From Serinus canaria (Eukaryota; Chordata; Aves; Passeriformes; Fringillidae): a stretch of DNA of 64,000 bases. The DNA lies in the NCBI RefSeq assembly GCF_022539315.1, contig NC_066317.1, positions 45,239,935 to 45,303,934 on the forward strand. The letters are read 5' to 3'. Positions 39,271 to 49,787 of this stretch are shown piece after piece (the stretch's first letter is position 1; each line of letters begins with the position of its first letter). The position numbers and the translations under genes are program-made. A model generated the notes under the pieces. It made no database searches. It saw nothing but the letters and a program-made list of their open reading frames with translations, and had not been told where the DNA came from.

Positions 39271-42200
39271 CCAAAAATTACATGCAGAAACAAAGGAAAA
39301 CCAAAGGAGATTGAGATTTATTTTCTACCTCCCATCAACAGATGATTTCCAGATACTACCTGGGACGTAGGGCCTTGGCATGTGTAGAAGTTTGTTTGGA
39401 AGAGAAATATCTTAATTATGAAAACCCGCCCATCTTTCCCTTAGATTTTAGTGATGAATATGAAGTCACATGGCATAAAATATGACTTTGGCCACTCAGC
39501 TGCCAAAGTCATCTGCCTCGCCTCTGTCCCCTTCCCAACCTCTTTCACACCCAGTCTACCAGGCTTTGGGCAGGATGAGGGACAGCCTTGATGCTGTGTG
39601 AGTGCTGCTCAGCATCAGCTGAAACACTGGTACACATTCACCACCGTTTTAGGCACACCCTGGGGGCTGCTGTGAGGAAAGGTAACTCCATCCCAGACAC
39701 AGTACACAAGTATGTGTCAGCATCCAATGGCCTCAATTTTCCCAGCCATGTGGCTTACTGTCAAAACTCTGTGATGTTCCTGAATGTCTGAGGGACTTGG
39801 GATATGGAGATGGAAGTCATGCTGACTAAAGTTGGGCAGTAAGTGTCTAGTGTAAGAAAATAATTTAGGATGAGTCACTCTCTTGCTTACTTCATTGACT
39901 GTAATGGCAGCCTACACAATCAACTCCAATGAGGGTAACCTTCTAGACAGCTAAATTTAGGTGAGATGAAGTTTTCCCCCAAAGTAACTTCGCTGAAACC
40001 AGTGTGACTGGCTGCAAAACTGTTCTTTGGGATGATTTCGAATACTTTGCTGAGCAAGGGCCAGTACAAGTACTTGGGGAAAAAAAAATTATTTCTTTGA
40101 GGAAAGGATATTCAGCTGTACAAATCTTGACTCTCTTCTTCACAGATCTCTTTGACAACTACATGCAGCAGGATGCACATGAGTTTTTAAATTACCTGCT
40201 CAACACCATTGCAGACATTTTGCAGGAGGAGAAGAAACAGGAAAAGCAAAATGGGAAACTGAAAAATGGCAACATGAACGAAGCCGAAGAGAACAATAAA
40301 CAAGAACTGACCTGGGTGCATGAGATTTTTCAGGGAACACTGACTAACGAAACTAGATGTTTGAACTGTGAAACCGTAAGCATTGGGATAGATTTTTTTG
40401 TTGTTGCCCATTAATAGATAGATACATTTTGTATATATAAATATATGAATCTTTTCAGACATCTGAGAATTGTGGATATTCCTGTAGAATTTACTTCTTG
40501 AAGTGAGTATATTCTTTTCTAAAAATTTATTTTTCTAAGCATTACTTGGCTAATGTCTGCCAAGTTTTGCTGTCGTAATACACATGTCTACAGTTAAAAT
40601 CCTTGCCAGTGAATGAGTACCTTTCCTTATCACTGTAACTTTGAGAGAAGGTATTCACATCATATTCATATAAGTGAAATGTTAAGATGATTGGTGTTAA
40701 CTCCATCTTAAGAGTCTGACAGATATACAGAGGGTTCATTATTAACAAACTCTTTTCTTTTATTTTCCTAATATTTTCCTAGTACTTTCCTATTATTTTC
40801 TAGAGGATGATGTCAGTTTGAAATCTCTTATGTTTGAGCTATAAGTAAAAATTAATTTTTATTGGGAAACCTGATTGCAAGTCTCCTATTGATTACTGTC
40901 TTTTTCAAACACATTGAAAGAGAAAAGAAAGAATTTTTTTTAAATTGTTCCTGTGAGGTTGCATGAAAGAGTAACATAGACAGGAAAAAAAAGTTTGGGA
41001 AGAACAAAGGTTGGAATTAATATCAAAGGTTGGAATTAATATCAACAAAGGTTGGAATTAATATCAACCTTCCACAAAGGTTGGAATTAATATCACCTAA
41101 CCTCTCCTTGGTAAAGCAAAGTTGATAGACATCAAGGATGAGCTAGTTATCTCAGCTCTTGCAGATGATGGAGATTGTGAAGGAGCTTTTGCAGGAAACT
41201 CTCTCCATCTGTCTCTAGGCTGTTTCAGGAAACAAAGTTTTTAGTAGTATCCGGTTTTGTTCCTTACAGCTTGTCCTGCCTCCATGGTGTTACTAAGCTG
41301 TTCCAATTGTTGGTGCAGCAACACTGAGAACTGCACCAACAAACTGATTTGGCCTAAGAATGATGCACTATTACTAAGATCAGTGCTGCTACTCTGGGCT
41401 TCCTCAAAGAAAACACAACGTTAGATTAGCTGCATTAAGATGGGAGAAGGTGCCCAGAGAAGGTATCTTCAGACAGCAAGCTGAGGTTTAGACAACTGAA
41501 GTTTGGTGAGATGAACTCTACCCATGTCCTACCAGATCTGTAGAAGAGCATAGTCTGATATTTCTAATCATAAAGAATAGCTCTGTATTCCAAGAAAATA
41601 TATGTGGCTTTTCCAGGAACTTGGTCAGAGGAGGATGGTGAGGAGAAGAGATCCAATGATAGTTTACATAAGATGTTGGAGCAAGTCTGGAACAAGCTTG
41701 TATAAGTGAACACATGAGAGAGATACTGAAAATTAATTATTGAATCCATTTCAACTATAAAATCTTGGGTAATAGCAAGTCAAAATAAATGAAAAGTTGG
41801 AATTATTTTTTAACTGACAAGCTTCTCTAAATAGTTGTGGCCTAATTCTAAATCATTATCTAATGTTTACTCAGAGAAACTTGTGAAATGAGGATATGTC
41901 CTTGGGTAACAGCACAACTGCACAATTCTGTACTTGTAAATCAAAGTGATGAAGCTTTATGGAAAATGAAGCTTGTCTGTACCTTCCTCTGAGTACAGAA
42001 ATACTGTATGCTACTCAGGATATTTTTCTAGTGTGTTTTCCTTGGATTAGTGTAACTTGAAATCTTAGGAAAATAGTAAAACAGATTGAAATTTATTCCT
42101 TTGCTAAAATATTCATAAGTAGTACATGAAGAATCATTCAGATTTCAGCAATTCTTATTCTCACTTACAAAGAGTACAGTTTGAATCTGGTTTTCCAGCT

Positions 42201-45200
42201 ACCTTTAGTTTTAATCTATATTATTCTGGCTCAAAGTAGCTCATCTTCCCTTCCAGGAAATATTTGAGGTGCAGAAATCAGTAACAGAATTCCTAGCTTC
42301 TTTGAGGTACTCAGATGAAGCACAATGCCTGCCAAGGACTTTTTCAAGTGTTTAAGTTCTCATGGTACTTAGTGTGTCTTACAGAACTTTACTTCCAGCT
42401 GTAGAGACACAATGTTCTCTGAAGCTTTGTTGCTTTATCTTTCAAATTTTAGCTGTATATTTATACTGCAGTCGATTGCTGCCAGTATTGTGGTTTCCTG
42501 TCCTCTGTGGGTCAAGCCATGTCTCAGGGAGGATTTTTGTTTGAAGAACTGCTGTTCATTTCAGTTGGGTGTGCATTATGCCTCTGTACATCTTTGATAA
42601 TATCAAAATTAATCCAGCCAAAGGTGTTTCTCTGCATTCAGGTCTGTTATGGGCTGCATTCACCAAGGTTATAATATCCCTGACATAACACAAATAGGAG
42701 CTCAAGGTGGTACATAACTATCACATCCACAGCATTGCAAAAATCTGAGTATGAGGGACTTCTGCTAGAACAATGGATTCATCTCCTCACAGAAGTTCTT
42801 GATTTGGACTTCACTATTTTCCCTTCTGATTTACCTATTCTAAGGAAATACAATAGGAGGCAAAAACATGGGTGCTCATGAAACATTTTATGAAAATATT
42901 TGTATGAATGTGACTGAATTCATATGCAGTAAGTATTTCTGCAGTCTCTTGAGTCAGTTGAAGTATTACAAGAATTAGCTATTTGGATGGCTTTTTTGTT
43001 AATATTACTTCACCTGTGAGATTAAACACTCAGTGAAAAATAATTTTCAATGCAAAAATCAGGATCTATCATTCTGAAAATATTCAGACTTAAATTTTTT
43101 AGATAAAAACTCTTCAGTATAATTTTTCTCTTCTCATTCTGTCTAAAAGAAGATTGGCAACACCAATATGATTTTGCAAAATATTATCACTGAGTCATTT
43201 TTACCTTTAATATTTTAAATTTTTTTAATCAAAATATTGACCAGGAACAATATCCAGTGGGGAAATGTAGCTGTGTCAACCAGAAGTATAAACCCACACT
43301 TTTCAATACTCACTAGAGAGAAAGGATAACATGGTAAAGTATGACTTTTGTAACAGAAACATATTTGGAAATTATCTTCATTGCATCCTTAATAGTGGAA
43401 ATAATTATATAAGAATAAAATGTGAATATATATTTGAATATGTTATACAAAGGATAAACTGATTTCTGATAATAAAAGAAAGGAGGCTGTGTTACATAAC
43501 AAGGAAGCATATTTAATGCACCAATCCCAGATAACATAGGGGAGGATGCTTCACCTTTACTGAGCAGTTGGCTGCCATTGATGGACCATGGTTGGTGGGA
43601 TTGGATAAGTGGAATAGACAGAAGTTAAATTATATGAAAGCTGGATTGGTAGAATTATTGATCAATGTCACACTGAACATTAATCAAACTGAACTAAAAC
43701 AAATTTAAAGCATTGAAATTAATTATTTTTATGTAAGAACAATTTGTACAGAAATAAATATCTTTAGCATTTGCTAAAGATATAAACAGCATTTAGATGT
43801 ATGGCATCTCTGTTTTACATGTATGTGTTTTGCTACAGGTTAGTAGCAAAGATGAAGATTTTCTTGACCTTTCTGTTGATGTGGAGCAGAACACATCGAT
43901 TACACACTGTCTAAGGTAAATGAATGCATCTTTTCAGCAGATAGCTCTAACTGCCAGATTTTTCAGGTCTAGTAATTATAGAAAAGAAAAGTACAATAAC
44001 ATTACAATTTGAACTTACCCTAAGCAGAAGAAAAATACTTTAAACTGGATGTTTCCTCTAATGACAAAATATATATTAATGTACTTTGCTTTACTCGCTT
44101 TCTCTTTCAATGTTTGTATTTGAAAGAGGAAAATAAACCAACTTTCAGGGAAAATAATTGATTTCTTTGTTGTCTGGAAGAATTGCTGCAGAATTATAAA
44201 TGGTTTCAAAGACATTTAAATATGCTTGTCTTTATGCTTCTACACAAGCTTTGTTGATTAGGATTTATATGCATATTAAAAGTTAAATGTGTGTTTTGCA
44301 GAATGAGTGCTAGAGTCCATAGAGGGCAAAATATTTCAAAAGTCTATTTTATTATCAGAAATATCTTATTTTGTGTCTCATCCTAAAATTATGTGAAGTC
44401 TTTTATTCTAAATTTCTGTTCTGCTCCTAGTATATTCCTAAAAGAAATCTAGACATAAAAAATTTTTCAGTCTTACATGAGTGATTATTCTGAGAGATAT
44501 AAAGTGTCCAGAGTTTTGACATTAACACAATAAACCACTACCTATATTTAAGACCATATATTGCTGTTCTAAGGTAATGATTATCAATTGGTAAAACTCC
44601 TTCAAACTTCAAAATTGCTATCAAGGTTGAAATTGCATTATTCAGTTATATAAGAGTAATATCCAAGTTATTACTCTTTTTGGAATCTTTGTTGTTTCCT
44701 TTTTTTTTTTAACAACTGATTTGCTGTGTCCTAATTGCTTTAAGGGCTGCTACATTTAAAAGGTAAAATACAGAAAAGCTGTGCAAGATAACATTTAAGG
44801 ATAATGAATCTCTTTACCACTACAGATGACTGTCCTTTTATTTCTGTAGTTTTTCAAAATGTGAAAAGCCCTTGTGTGCTCAAAATGTCCAAAGTACAGA
44901 AAGAATACAAGCCTCTGGCATAGTCTAAACCCACAAGATAGACAGCTGGGCCAGAAACAATAAAAGTCTTATAACAAATATAATATGTATCCATTGTTTT
45001 TATTTCCACTTGGACCTGCAATGTTTATCAGTCAGTTTGATCCTGACTTGTGTAATAATTTATATTACACTAATAATTCTCTTATCTCTTAAAACACAAA
45101 ATTAATCCTATTTATGCATATAAGCAATAGAAAGCATCTTTCACACTGTAGCAGAGAGGCTGTAGAAGCACAAGGTCAGTGATAAGTTAGCACATCTTGA

Positions 45201-48200
45201 GCAGGTCTATTTAGAAATTTCTTTTTCTTGCTAAAATAACAAAAAGCAGAATGCAGATTGGACTATTAATGGAATAGGAGAGAGTTAGACGTATCTTGAA
45301 ATTAGCTTTGCAGGTCTAGAGAAGAGTTCAGCAAGGCTGTGGCTCTTGCACATGCAGACTTTGGGAACTCCAGTCAGTGATCTGTTGTTTTTAATTGTTC
45401 AACATCTATTAGAAGTGCCATACTGAAAATTCTTCATTGCTGAAGGAGTTATTGAAGTTGAAATTATTTCAACACTAACCATTTTTCAGTGAAACATTTT
45501 TTTCTAATACTACCAAAAATAGATACCACAATGCTACCAATAAATAAATAAGTACTACTACTAATAATAAATAATACTAATAATAGATATTAATAGCATC
45601 AGAATAACTAGTATATTTTTAAAGGAATTCAGAAAGTCCTTGAGTTTAATTAACTTTCATGGGAGACTTGGAATAGAACAAAGCAGTATCTATCAAATTT
45701 CTACCATCTGCACATGTTTCTTCATGTTAGAAAAACATTTTTCCTTGCTTCATTTTGAGATGAGAAGAAAACTAAAAAATTCCCCAAATTTGTTTGCTTT
45801 TTTAAAAATTGAGACTGTAGGCTTTGAAAATAAATATAAGACTCTTTCTCTAACAGCCAGCCTAAAACTTTCACAGGCACATTCTACTGAGTCTTACATT
45901 CCCTGCACATATAACTCATCTTTAATATTTTCTAAAGTTTCAGCTCTTCACTTACAATTCCCTGAAAGGTTACCATGCTTTTCACAGGAATTGGCTGAAT
46001 TTAATTAATTTTATGTTTAAATTCAAAAGTGAAATCATAAATTGAGATCAGTGTTTACCACTGAAGCAAATCCTTGTGGGTAACAATGTTTTCTTTTCTT
46101 GTAGATAAAAAATAATATTTACAATAAAAATTTAGCTGTAAATTATCTTTCAAAATATGTTTTTTTTTCTAAATATCGGCACTTTCTCCTCAGTGTAAAG
46201 GCCTTATAAAGAAAATAAAACAGTAATCTCCGTTATTAAAAATATTACACAGTCATATGAAGTGCTTCTTTGTTATGCCCTGTCAGCCTTAAACTTTTAT
46301 GAAGTTTTGTAATTAACTTCTAATTGTCTGGGCCCTAGCAAACTATGTAGTCTTCATCTCTCCCACCCACCCCTGTAGGGATGATGTCAGGAAAAAATAA
46401 TCATCCAGAATCCTCCCTTTGCCTTGTAAGACAATTCTGGTGCTGCCTACTGTGAGAGCAGGCTAAAGTTGCAGACAGTGTGGATTCAACCTCCATGAAT
46501 GTGAACTGCAGTGGTAGAAGTGAATTTATTTGGGTCTGAATTTGCCTGGAGTTCAGAAGCCTGTCAGGTACAAGGTAGGGGCACTCAATAAGGAGTTCTG
46601 GAATTCTGATATAGCTATTTAAGGCCCAAAGTCACAGGAAAACCCAAATGTTTAAAATGGAAGATAGGTGCTTATATCTGCATTCACAGTTCTCAAAACT
46701 CCTGCTCAGTTGCAATGTAACAAAAGAGATGACAAAAATAATTACAGATTGTTTTCTTTCTACAGTTAAGTGGTGTTAGGTACTTTAACTTTTGCTCCAA
46801 AACGTATCAGCACTGTGACTTCCAGCAAATTTTCTGTAAACTGAGAGATGCTGTCAAACCATCCTTCTACTGCCTTTGTCACTTTAAAAGCTCAATCCAG
46901 AAATATCTCCAAGTGTATTTACTTGATCAGGATTTACAAAATTTTCTATACCAGCTGCCACTTTCCTTTTTTAGAAAATGGAAAAGGATAATCTAAAAAC
47001 TTCTGGATAACTGTTCAAAAGGTTAAGAGGATGCAGGAAACTAAGTTCAATTTGTTTCTTCTTTGTAAGAGGATTTAAACCTTTCCTATGGAAGAACACC
47101 ATAAACCACAAGATATTTGGGGATGACAGAAGTGCACTTAAAGTTGCTTTATTCTGCAAATAATTTAAAAAGAAACAGAATGAATTGAGTGATTATACCC
47201 AAGTCTGGGCAGCCCCTTTATGTGAGAGACCAAACATAGGTCCCATTTTGAGACACCTGACCTTTCATCTGTATTGTATAGTAGAGGGCCGCAGCTCCTA
47301 ATATAACAGGTCATAGCAGCCAGATACCCTAATTCCATTTGGAAACCCCAGTACAGTTGCTTCAGATGCTTTAGAAAACTGGAATGGGTGAAGATTTCAT
47401 CCCATGTATCTTTTGGGTTCCAGTTCATCAGCCCAAGTAAATGTATTCATATCCTTAAAGAACTGATAATTGTATTTATTCACAGAGACTTCAGTAACAC
47501 AGAGACGCTATGCAGTGAACAGAAATACTACTGTGAAACTTGCTGCAGTAAACAAGAGGCACAGAAGAGGTAAGCAAAGAGCAGACTGCTTCACCATCCC
47601 CCTCCTGGGCTCTGGCAAACTTACTCCTTGGTATTTATTTTGTTTTAATACCTAGAAACCTTTCATCCCAAATGCATTCTTTGTGTGGACAAGAGAACCT
47701 TCAGACAGATTTAAAGGCATGTGTCTTAGTCTAGAAGCTACTTCTAGTTGACTATTGTTACTTACAAAGAGCCTTTAAAATGCAGCCATTTGCTTGTAAA
47801 GGGAAGAGAGAATGGCTTTGAACTGGTCAGGAGTTCATCATATGCGTTCTTAATGGTTTCACAGGATGAGAGTAAAAAAACTGCCAATGATTCTTGCCTT
47901 ACACCTCAAGAGATTCAAGTACATGGAGCAGCTGCACAGGTACACCAAGCTGTCCTACCGGGTCGTGTTTCCCCTGGAGCTGCGTCTCTTCAACACCTCC
48001 GGCGACGCCGTCAACTTGGATCGCATGTATGACCTGGTGGCTGTTGTTGTTCACTGTGGAAGGTGAGGCACCTTCATGTGTGTCATGGGCTATTGGCAGG
48101 CATTTGCTAAGGGCTGGCAAAATATGGGGAGAATGGGCTTAAAGGATTTGCATGTGTCTTGGGCTGAGCCATTTAACCAACATCCCTCATTGTAAATCAG

Positions 48201-49787
48201 TACTTGTTTAAGAAATAACGTCTCGGGTCTCCAAAAGGCACAAGTTTGGTTTAAATTGATGAAACTACCTCCTTCCTCATAAGACCCCTTAAAAAAGTTG
48301 GGAGGCAGGACTCTGTGAGGGCCAAAGGCTGCCATCATGTAGTCTCATCCTGTAGTCTCACAACAGATCATTTTGGTCAATTTTCTCCCCTATACTTAGT
48401 TCTTGCTGTTTTAAATGTATTTGATTCTGACCATGTTAAGTGTTCTGTAGGATAATTTGCTAAATGGTCCTGGCACAGATGGAAATAACCTTTAGCTTTC
48501 AGTTGATTAGCTTTGCAACAAGTGAAAATAAAAAGGGAAAGGACTAAATGTCTAGATTACCACCACAGGTGGATTTACCATATTTTTCATAACATTTCGT
48601 TATAATTCTGCATCCATAAAGAAATGTGACTTATCAAAATGGACTCATTAGTACATTCTAATATTTTGGGTTTTTGTTTTGCTTTCTAGTGGACCTAATC
48701 GGGGGCATTACATTACTATTGTGAAAAGTCATGGATTTTGGCTCTTGTTTGATGATGACATTGTAGAGGTCAGTACGCTGAAGGTCATGAACACAAATTT
48801 TGTATAAATGTTTGCTTCCCTGCTTGGGGTCAAAATTCTGATCCAGAATGGGGTAGAGATTACCAGTCTACAAAGCCACAGTTTGGTTGTAATGTTTATT
48901 TCAGTTCTGTTAGGAAGAAAGATTGTAAACAAAATTATTAGTCCTGTAGTTTTTGCTCTGTCAGTGTCAGAGGGTTTTTTTTTATTTCATAGCAACCTCA
49001 AAAGTTTTTAATACCAGACTTAAGGAGTTTAATTTTGAATGTTTTCTATATCTAAAAAAATAAATTTAACTCATTAAAACCTTTTCACTTGGTAAAATTG
49101 AACTAAGTAAAGCTAGCGTTGCTGTAGAATTTTCAGTTTTGAATAGGGAAGCTACAAGAAAGTCTGAATTGTGTTGTTGATCTGGGATTGCCTGAATGTA
49201 GATTAGAGTAGAATCTGTCCCATAGCTATTGCAGATTCTGTCTGAGCACTCTGAAATTCATTCTTATGCAAACCCTTTTGTGTCATTGTGGCCCACTGGC
49301 AAAACTGGGATTTTGAGTCGGATTTCCCAAGAGGTAAGGAAAGTAAGCACTGGGATGCTGGATGGGGCAAGTCTTGAAGAAGATTTCTGAAAATTTGAGA
49401 AAGATGGGATCACATGGTCACATTTATGTGTTTTAACATAAACATTCATTATGTTCATTACTGTGTTCCAAGGAGTCCCTCTCTTATTGGAAAAAGCCTA
49501 ATTCAGTCATGTTCAGTGACAGAAACGTGCCTATGAGTTTTATGATTGATATCAGCAAGAATCAGCCCCTAATCTTTACCCTTTCACTGCTTAAATTGCA
49601 AACAGAATTTACCAATTGCAGTCAATTAATCTGTATTTTGTATTTGCTTTATCTAACAGCATATTAAAAAATATTTATTTTGCAGAAAATAGATGCTCAA
49701 GCTATTGAAGAATTCTACGGTCTGACCTCTGATATATCAAAAAACTCAGAGTCTGGCTATATTTTATTCTATCAGTCGAGAGAGTGA
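24635..49787 (+). CDS. USP46: USP46 ubiquitin-specific protease (deubiquitinase), nine coding exons
   Basis: Join 24635-24670, 36850-36930, 37683-37896, 40146-40375, 43839-43915, 47486-47569, 47865-48062, 48690-48768, 49686-49787. The total is 1101 nt: 366 residues plus TGA, the same length as mammalian USP46. It is a cysteine protease that removes ubiquitin. By family knowledge it is activated by WDR48 (UAF1) and WDR20 and acts on histones, PHLPP and glutamate receptors. The Cys box GNTCYCNS carries catalytic Cys44, the His box GPNRGHYI carries His313, and FDDD carries Asp330. The zinc-binding CxxC pairs are 182/185 and 229/232. The QQDAHEF box is at 118-124. Lys92, the residue deleted in the mouse Usp46 behavioural mutant, is present. 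The N-terminus [10 protein letters not shown] fits USP46, not its paralogue USP12. The frame is intact and all introns are GT-AG. Confidence 0.97.
25618..25739 (+). other. Possible alternative exon in USP46 intron 1
   Basis: A pyrimidine tract and acceptor (TTATTTCCAG) precede 25618, and a good donor (GGTAAGG) follows 25739. The 122 nt between are open in the frame continuing from exon 1. The length is not a multiple of three, so inclusion between exons 1 and 2 would shift exon 2. Base composition is richer in GC than the rest of the intron. It could be a cryptic exon, a poison exon or chance. Confidence 0.25.
29903..30288 (+). mobile_element. Solo LTR (ERVK-type), sense orientation in USP46 intron 1
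   Basis: A 386-bp LTR runs from TGTTGCC to CTGTAACA. It is flanked on both sides by the identical 6-bp target-site duplication TTTTTC (29897-29902 and 30289-30294). A 6-bp duplication is typical of ERVK (class II) elements. No internal retroviral sequence remains, so it is a solo LTR left by recombination. Its poly(A) signal position reads AATTAA (30208-30213), where the related copy at 61726 has AATAAA. Loss of that signal would reduce the risk of premature ending of the USP46 transcript. Confidence 0.9.
31140..31545 (-). mobile_element. Old CR1 LINE remnant
   Basis: Scattered segments match the order of CR1 read in reverse. TTTCCAGTTACCTTTATCTT and CCTTGAAACCAGGCACC come first, then GTCTTACCACTGACAAGT. 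A degenerate ACCTGTGACTTGTTCATCTT is followed by TTCATGTGCAGAATCTTGCA with CTTGTCTC after it. The divergence is high, so it is an ancient copy, and the borders are approximate. Confidence 0.65.
36850..36930 (+). CDS. USP46: USP46 coding exon 2 (residues 13-39)
   Basis: 81 nt, phase 0 on both sides, with acceptor TATAG and donor GTAGGT. It encodes the conserved segment from [16 protein letters not shown] to HYFGLVN that leads into the catalytic Cys box. Confidence 0.97.
36931..37682 (+). other. USP46: USP46 intron 2 (752 bp)
   Basis: Short phase-0 intron with donor GTAGGT and acceptor GGCAG. No gene or mobile element is seen in it. Confidence 0.95.
37683..37896 (+). CDS. USP46: USP46 coding exon 3 (residues 40-110 plus 1 nt)
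   Basis: 214 nt. It carries the catalytic Cys box ([16 protein letters not shown]) with Cys44, and the Lys-rich run QKKK at 90-93 that includes Lys92. Donor GTAAGT follows the first base of codon 111. From memory, residue 65 is Ser here where mammalian USP46 has Ala. Confidence 0.98.
38202..38225 (+). repeat. Poly(T) run, 24 bp
   Basis: Uninterrupted T run, possibly the tail of an insertion on the minus strand. No parent element is recognised. Confidence 0.9.
39240..39269 (+). repeat. Poly(A) run, 30 bp
   Basis: Uninterrupted A run in intron 3. The sequence just before it does not resemble a known SINE or processed gene. Confidence 0.9.
40146..40375 (+). CDS. USP46: USP46 coding exon 4 (residues 111-187)
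   Basis: 230 nt. Encodes [13 protein letters not shown] (the QQD box), the [14 protein letters not shown] helix, a variable acidic/Asn-rich segment at 150-164, and the first zinc-binding pair, Cys182 and Cys185. The variable segment [11 protein letters not shown] differs slightly from the mammalian form I remember. Donor GTAAGC, phase 0. Confidence 0.98.
40376..43838 (+). other. USP46: USP46 intron 4 (3.5 kb)
   Basis: Phase-0 intron with acceptor GCTACAG. It holds the 19-bp tandem repeat at 41006-41094. No gene or LTR is recognised. Confidence 0.9.
41006..41094 (+). repeat. Minisatellite of four identical 19-bp units
   Basis: Units at 41006-41024, 41025-41043, 41047-41065 and 41076-41094 are identical (AAAGGTTGGAATTAATATC). 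The spacers between successive units are 0, 3 and 10 bp. Identity of all four implies a young or length-variable array. Confidence 0.95.
43839..43915 (+). CDS. USP46: USP46 coding exon 5 (residues 188-212 plus 2 nt)
   Basis: 77 nt. Encodes [20 protein letters not shown] and ITHCL. Donor GTAAAT follows the second base of codon 213 (Arg). Confidence 0.97.
43916..47485 (+). other. USP46: USP46 intron 5 (3.6 kb)
   Basis: Phase-2 intron, very AT-rich, with an ATA/ACT simple-repeat patch at about 45535-45595. An open frame of 122 codons at 45640-46008 has no recognisable domain and no splice support. Confidence 0.9.
45535..45595 (+). repeat. ATAA/ACT/ATA simple repeat
   Basis: Short runs of AATAAATAA, ACTACTACT and AATAATA in tandem. 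Confidence 0.8.
47486..47569 (+). CDS. USP46: USP46 coding exon 6 (residues 213-240 plus 2 nt)
   Basis: 84 nt, phase 2 at both ends. Encodes [20 protein letters not shown], carrying the second zinc-binding pair (Cys229, Cys232), and SKQEAQK. Donor GTAAGC. Confidence 0.97.
47570..47864 (+). other. USP46: USP46 intron 6 (295 bp)
   Basis: Shortest intron of the gene, phase 2, donor GTAAGC and acceptor TTTCACAG. Nothing else is seen in it. Confidence 0.95.
47865..48062 (+). CDS. USP46: USP46 coding exon 7 (residues 241-306 plus 2 nt)
   Basis: 198 nt. Encodes [20 protein letters not shown], the [17 protein letters not shown] segment and [12 protein letters not shown], the core of the USP palm leading to the His box. 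GC content is higher than in the other internal exons. Residue 286 is Gly (NTSGDAVNL); from memory, mammalian USP46 has Ser there. Donor GTGAGG. Confidence 0.98.
48063..48689 (+). other. USP46: USP46 intron 7 (627 bp)
   Basis: Phase-2 intron, donor GTGAGG and acceptor GCTTTCTAG. No other feature is seen. Confidence 0.95.
48690..48768 (+). CDS. USP46: USP46 coding exon 8 (residues 307-333)
   Basis: 79 nt. Encodes the His box [20 protein letters not shown] with catalytic His313, then DDDIVE with catalytic Asp330. Donor GTCAGT, phase 0. Confidence 0.98.
48769..49685 (+). other. USP46: USP46 intron 8 (917 bp)
   Basis: Phase-0 intron with the slightly weak donor GTCAGT and acceptor TTTTGCAG. No other feature is seen. 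Confidence 0.95.
49686..49787 (+). CDS. USP46: USP46 coding exon 9 (residues 334-366 and stop)
   Basis: Encodes [20 protein letters not shown] and [13 protein letters not shown], then TGA at 49785-49787. The terminal SRE is the USP46 ending; the paralogue USP12 ends SRD. Confidence 0.98.
   Translation, partial: KIDAQAIEEFYGLTSDISKNSESGYILFYQSRE

Larger units (their letters stand above)
37897..40145 (+). other. USP46: USP46 intron 3 (2.2 kb) with long T and A runs
   Basis: Phase-1 intron with donor GTAAGT and acceptor CACAG. It contains a 24-T run at 38202-38225 and a 30-A run at 39240-39269. No retroposed body that I recognise is attached to either. Confidence 0.9.

Noticed and set aside
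40004..40414. 136-codon open frame reading through USP46 exon 4
   Set aside because: The part before 40146 and after 40375 is intron read-through. The splice sites and the phase with exons 3 and 5 define the real exon.
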